Source: Tupaia tana (taxonomy: Eukaryota; Chordata; Mammalia; Scandentia; Tupaiidae). Taken from it: 64,000 nt of DNA. The notes below the pieces were generated by a model. That model had not been told where the DNA came from and made no database searches. It saw only the letters and a list, made by a program, of their open reading frames with translations. Shown piece by piece: positions 63,940 to 64,000 of the stretch. Positions within the stretch are counted from its first letter, which is position 1; each line of letters begins with the position of its first letter. The translations under genes were made by a program, and so were the position numbers. Location of the stretch: NCBI GenBank assembly GCA_026018925.1, contig JAKSZU010000002.1, forward strand, positions 154,343,900 to 154,407,899, given 5' to 3'.

Positions 63940-64000
63940 AGTTTTTTTATTTTTATTTTTTTAAGAGAAGATTTCTTGCTATAGGGTGCATGTGCTTGCC
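63940..64000 (-). mobile_element. S1 SINE, cut by the window edge
   Basis: T-rich tail then GATTTCTTGCTATAGGGTGC and GTGCTTGCC at the last base. Confidence 0.8.

Overview
The window is nuclear DNA from a placental mammal. It holds two multi-exon protein genes with GT-AG introns, two antisense L1 elements, a solo LTR and many tRNA-derived SINEs with A-rich tails and target-site duplications (TSDs). No Alu, B1/B2, rabbit C, BovB or horse ERE element was recognised. The SINEs look lineage-specific, but I cannot name the species. A colugo (Dermoptera) is a weak, unverified guess. No bacterial-type system, CRISPR array or new protein family is present.

Layout. 1-10663: repeat-rich DNA upstream of the first coding exon, probably 5' intron of CFAP97, with a near-full-length antisense L1 at about 3790-10055 carrying three nested SINEs. 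10680-37379: CFAP97 on the + strand, four coding exons (10680-11721, 27612-27880, 32295-32442, 37252-37379) encoding 528 residues, followed by about 2.9 kb of repeat-free probable 3'UTR. 40286-49490: intergenic SINEs, a 5'-truncated antisense L1 and an old MaLR-like LTR. 49799-53679: SLC25A4 on the - strand, four coding exons encoding the 298-residue mitochondrial ADP/ATP carrier 1, with a CpG-island promoter at 53800-53900. 54300-64000: intergenic DNA with SINEs and no recognised gene.

CFAP97 and SLC25A4 are convergent (tail to tail), as at human 4q35. They are functionally unrelated: one is a cilia/flagella-associated protein, the other an inner-membrane nucleotide exchanger.

Repeat labels used below. 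S1: long SINE (about 260-290 bp), head GGGACCAGCAGTTAGCGTAA, A box TAGCGTAATGG, B box GGTTCGAGTCC, a C6/G6 palindrome in the body, ending near CTATAGCAAAAACCTCTCC plus a poly-A; some copies are CpG-rich and little diverged. S2: short SINE (about 150-190 bp) with a related head (GGTGGCGTGGTGGTTAAGG), a CT-rich body and a tail like TCAAATTAAAATAAATAAA. S3: older long relatives of S1, often ending in a GGCTGGCCC-like head. S4: diverged family with GAGAGAGACAG and an internal ACAGGGTC block. The most useful observations are a U6 snRNA 5' fragment with its own TSD, a four-copy mariner-like MITE family, a 170-bp-arm inverted repeat, an S1 copy whose tail is a perfect hairpin, and a compact CCAAT/TCTCGCGAGA/GC-box/TATA promoter on SLC25A4.
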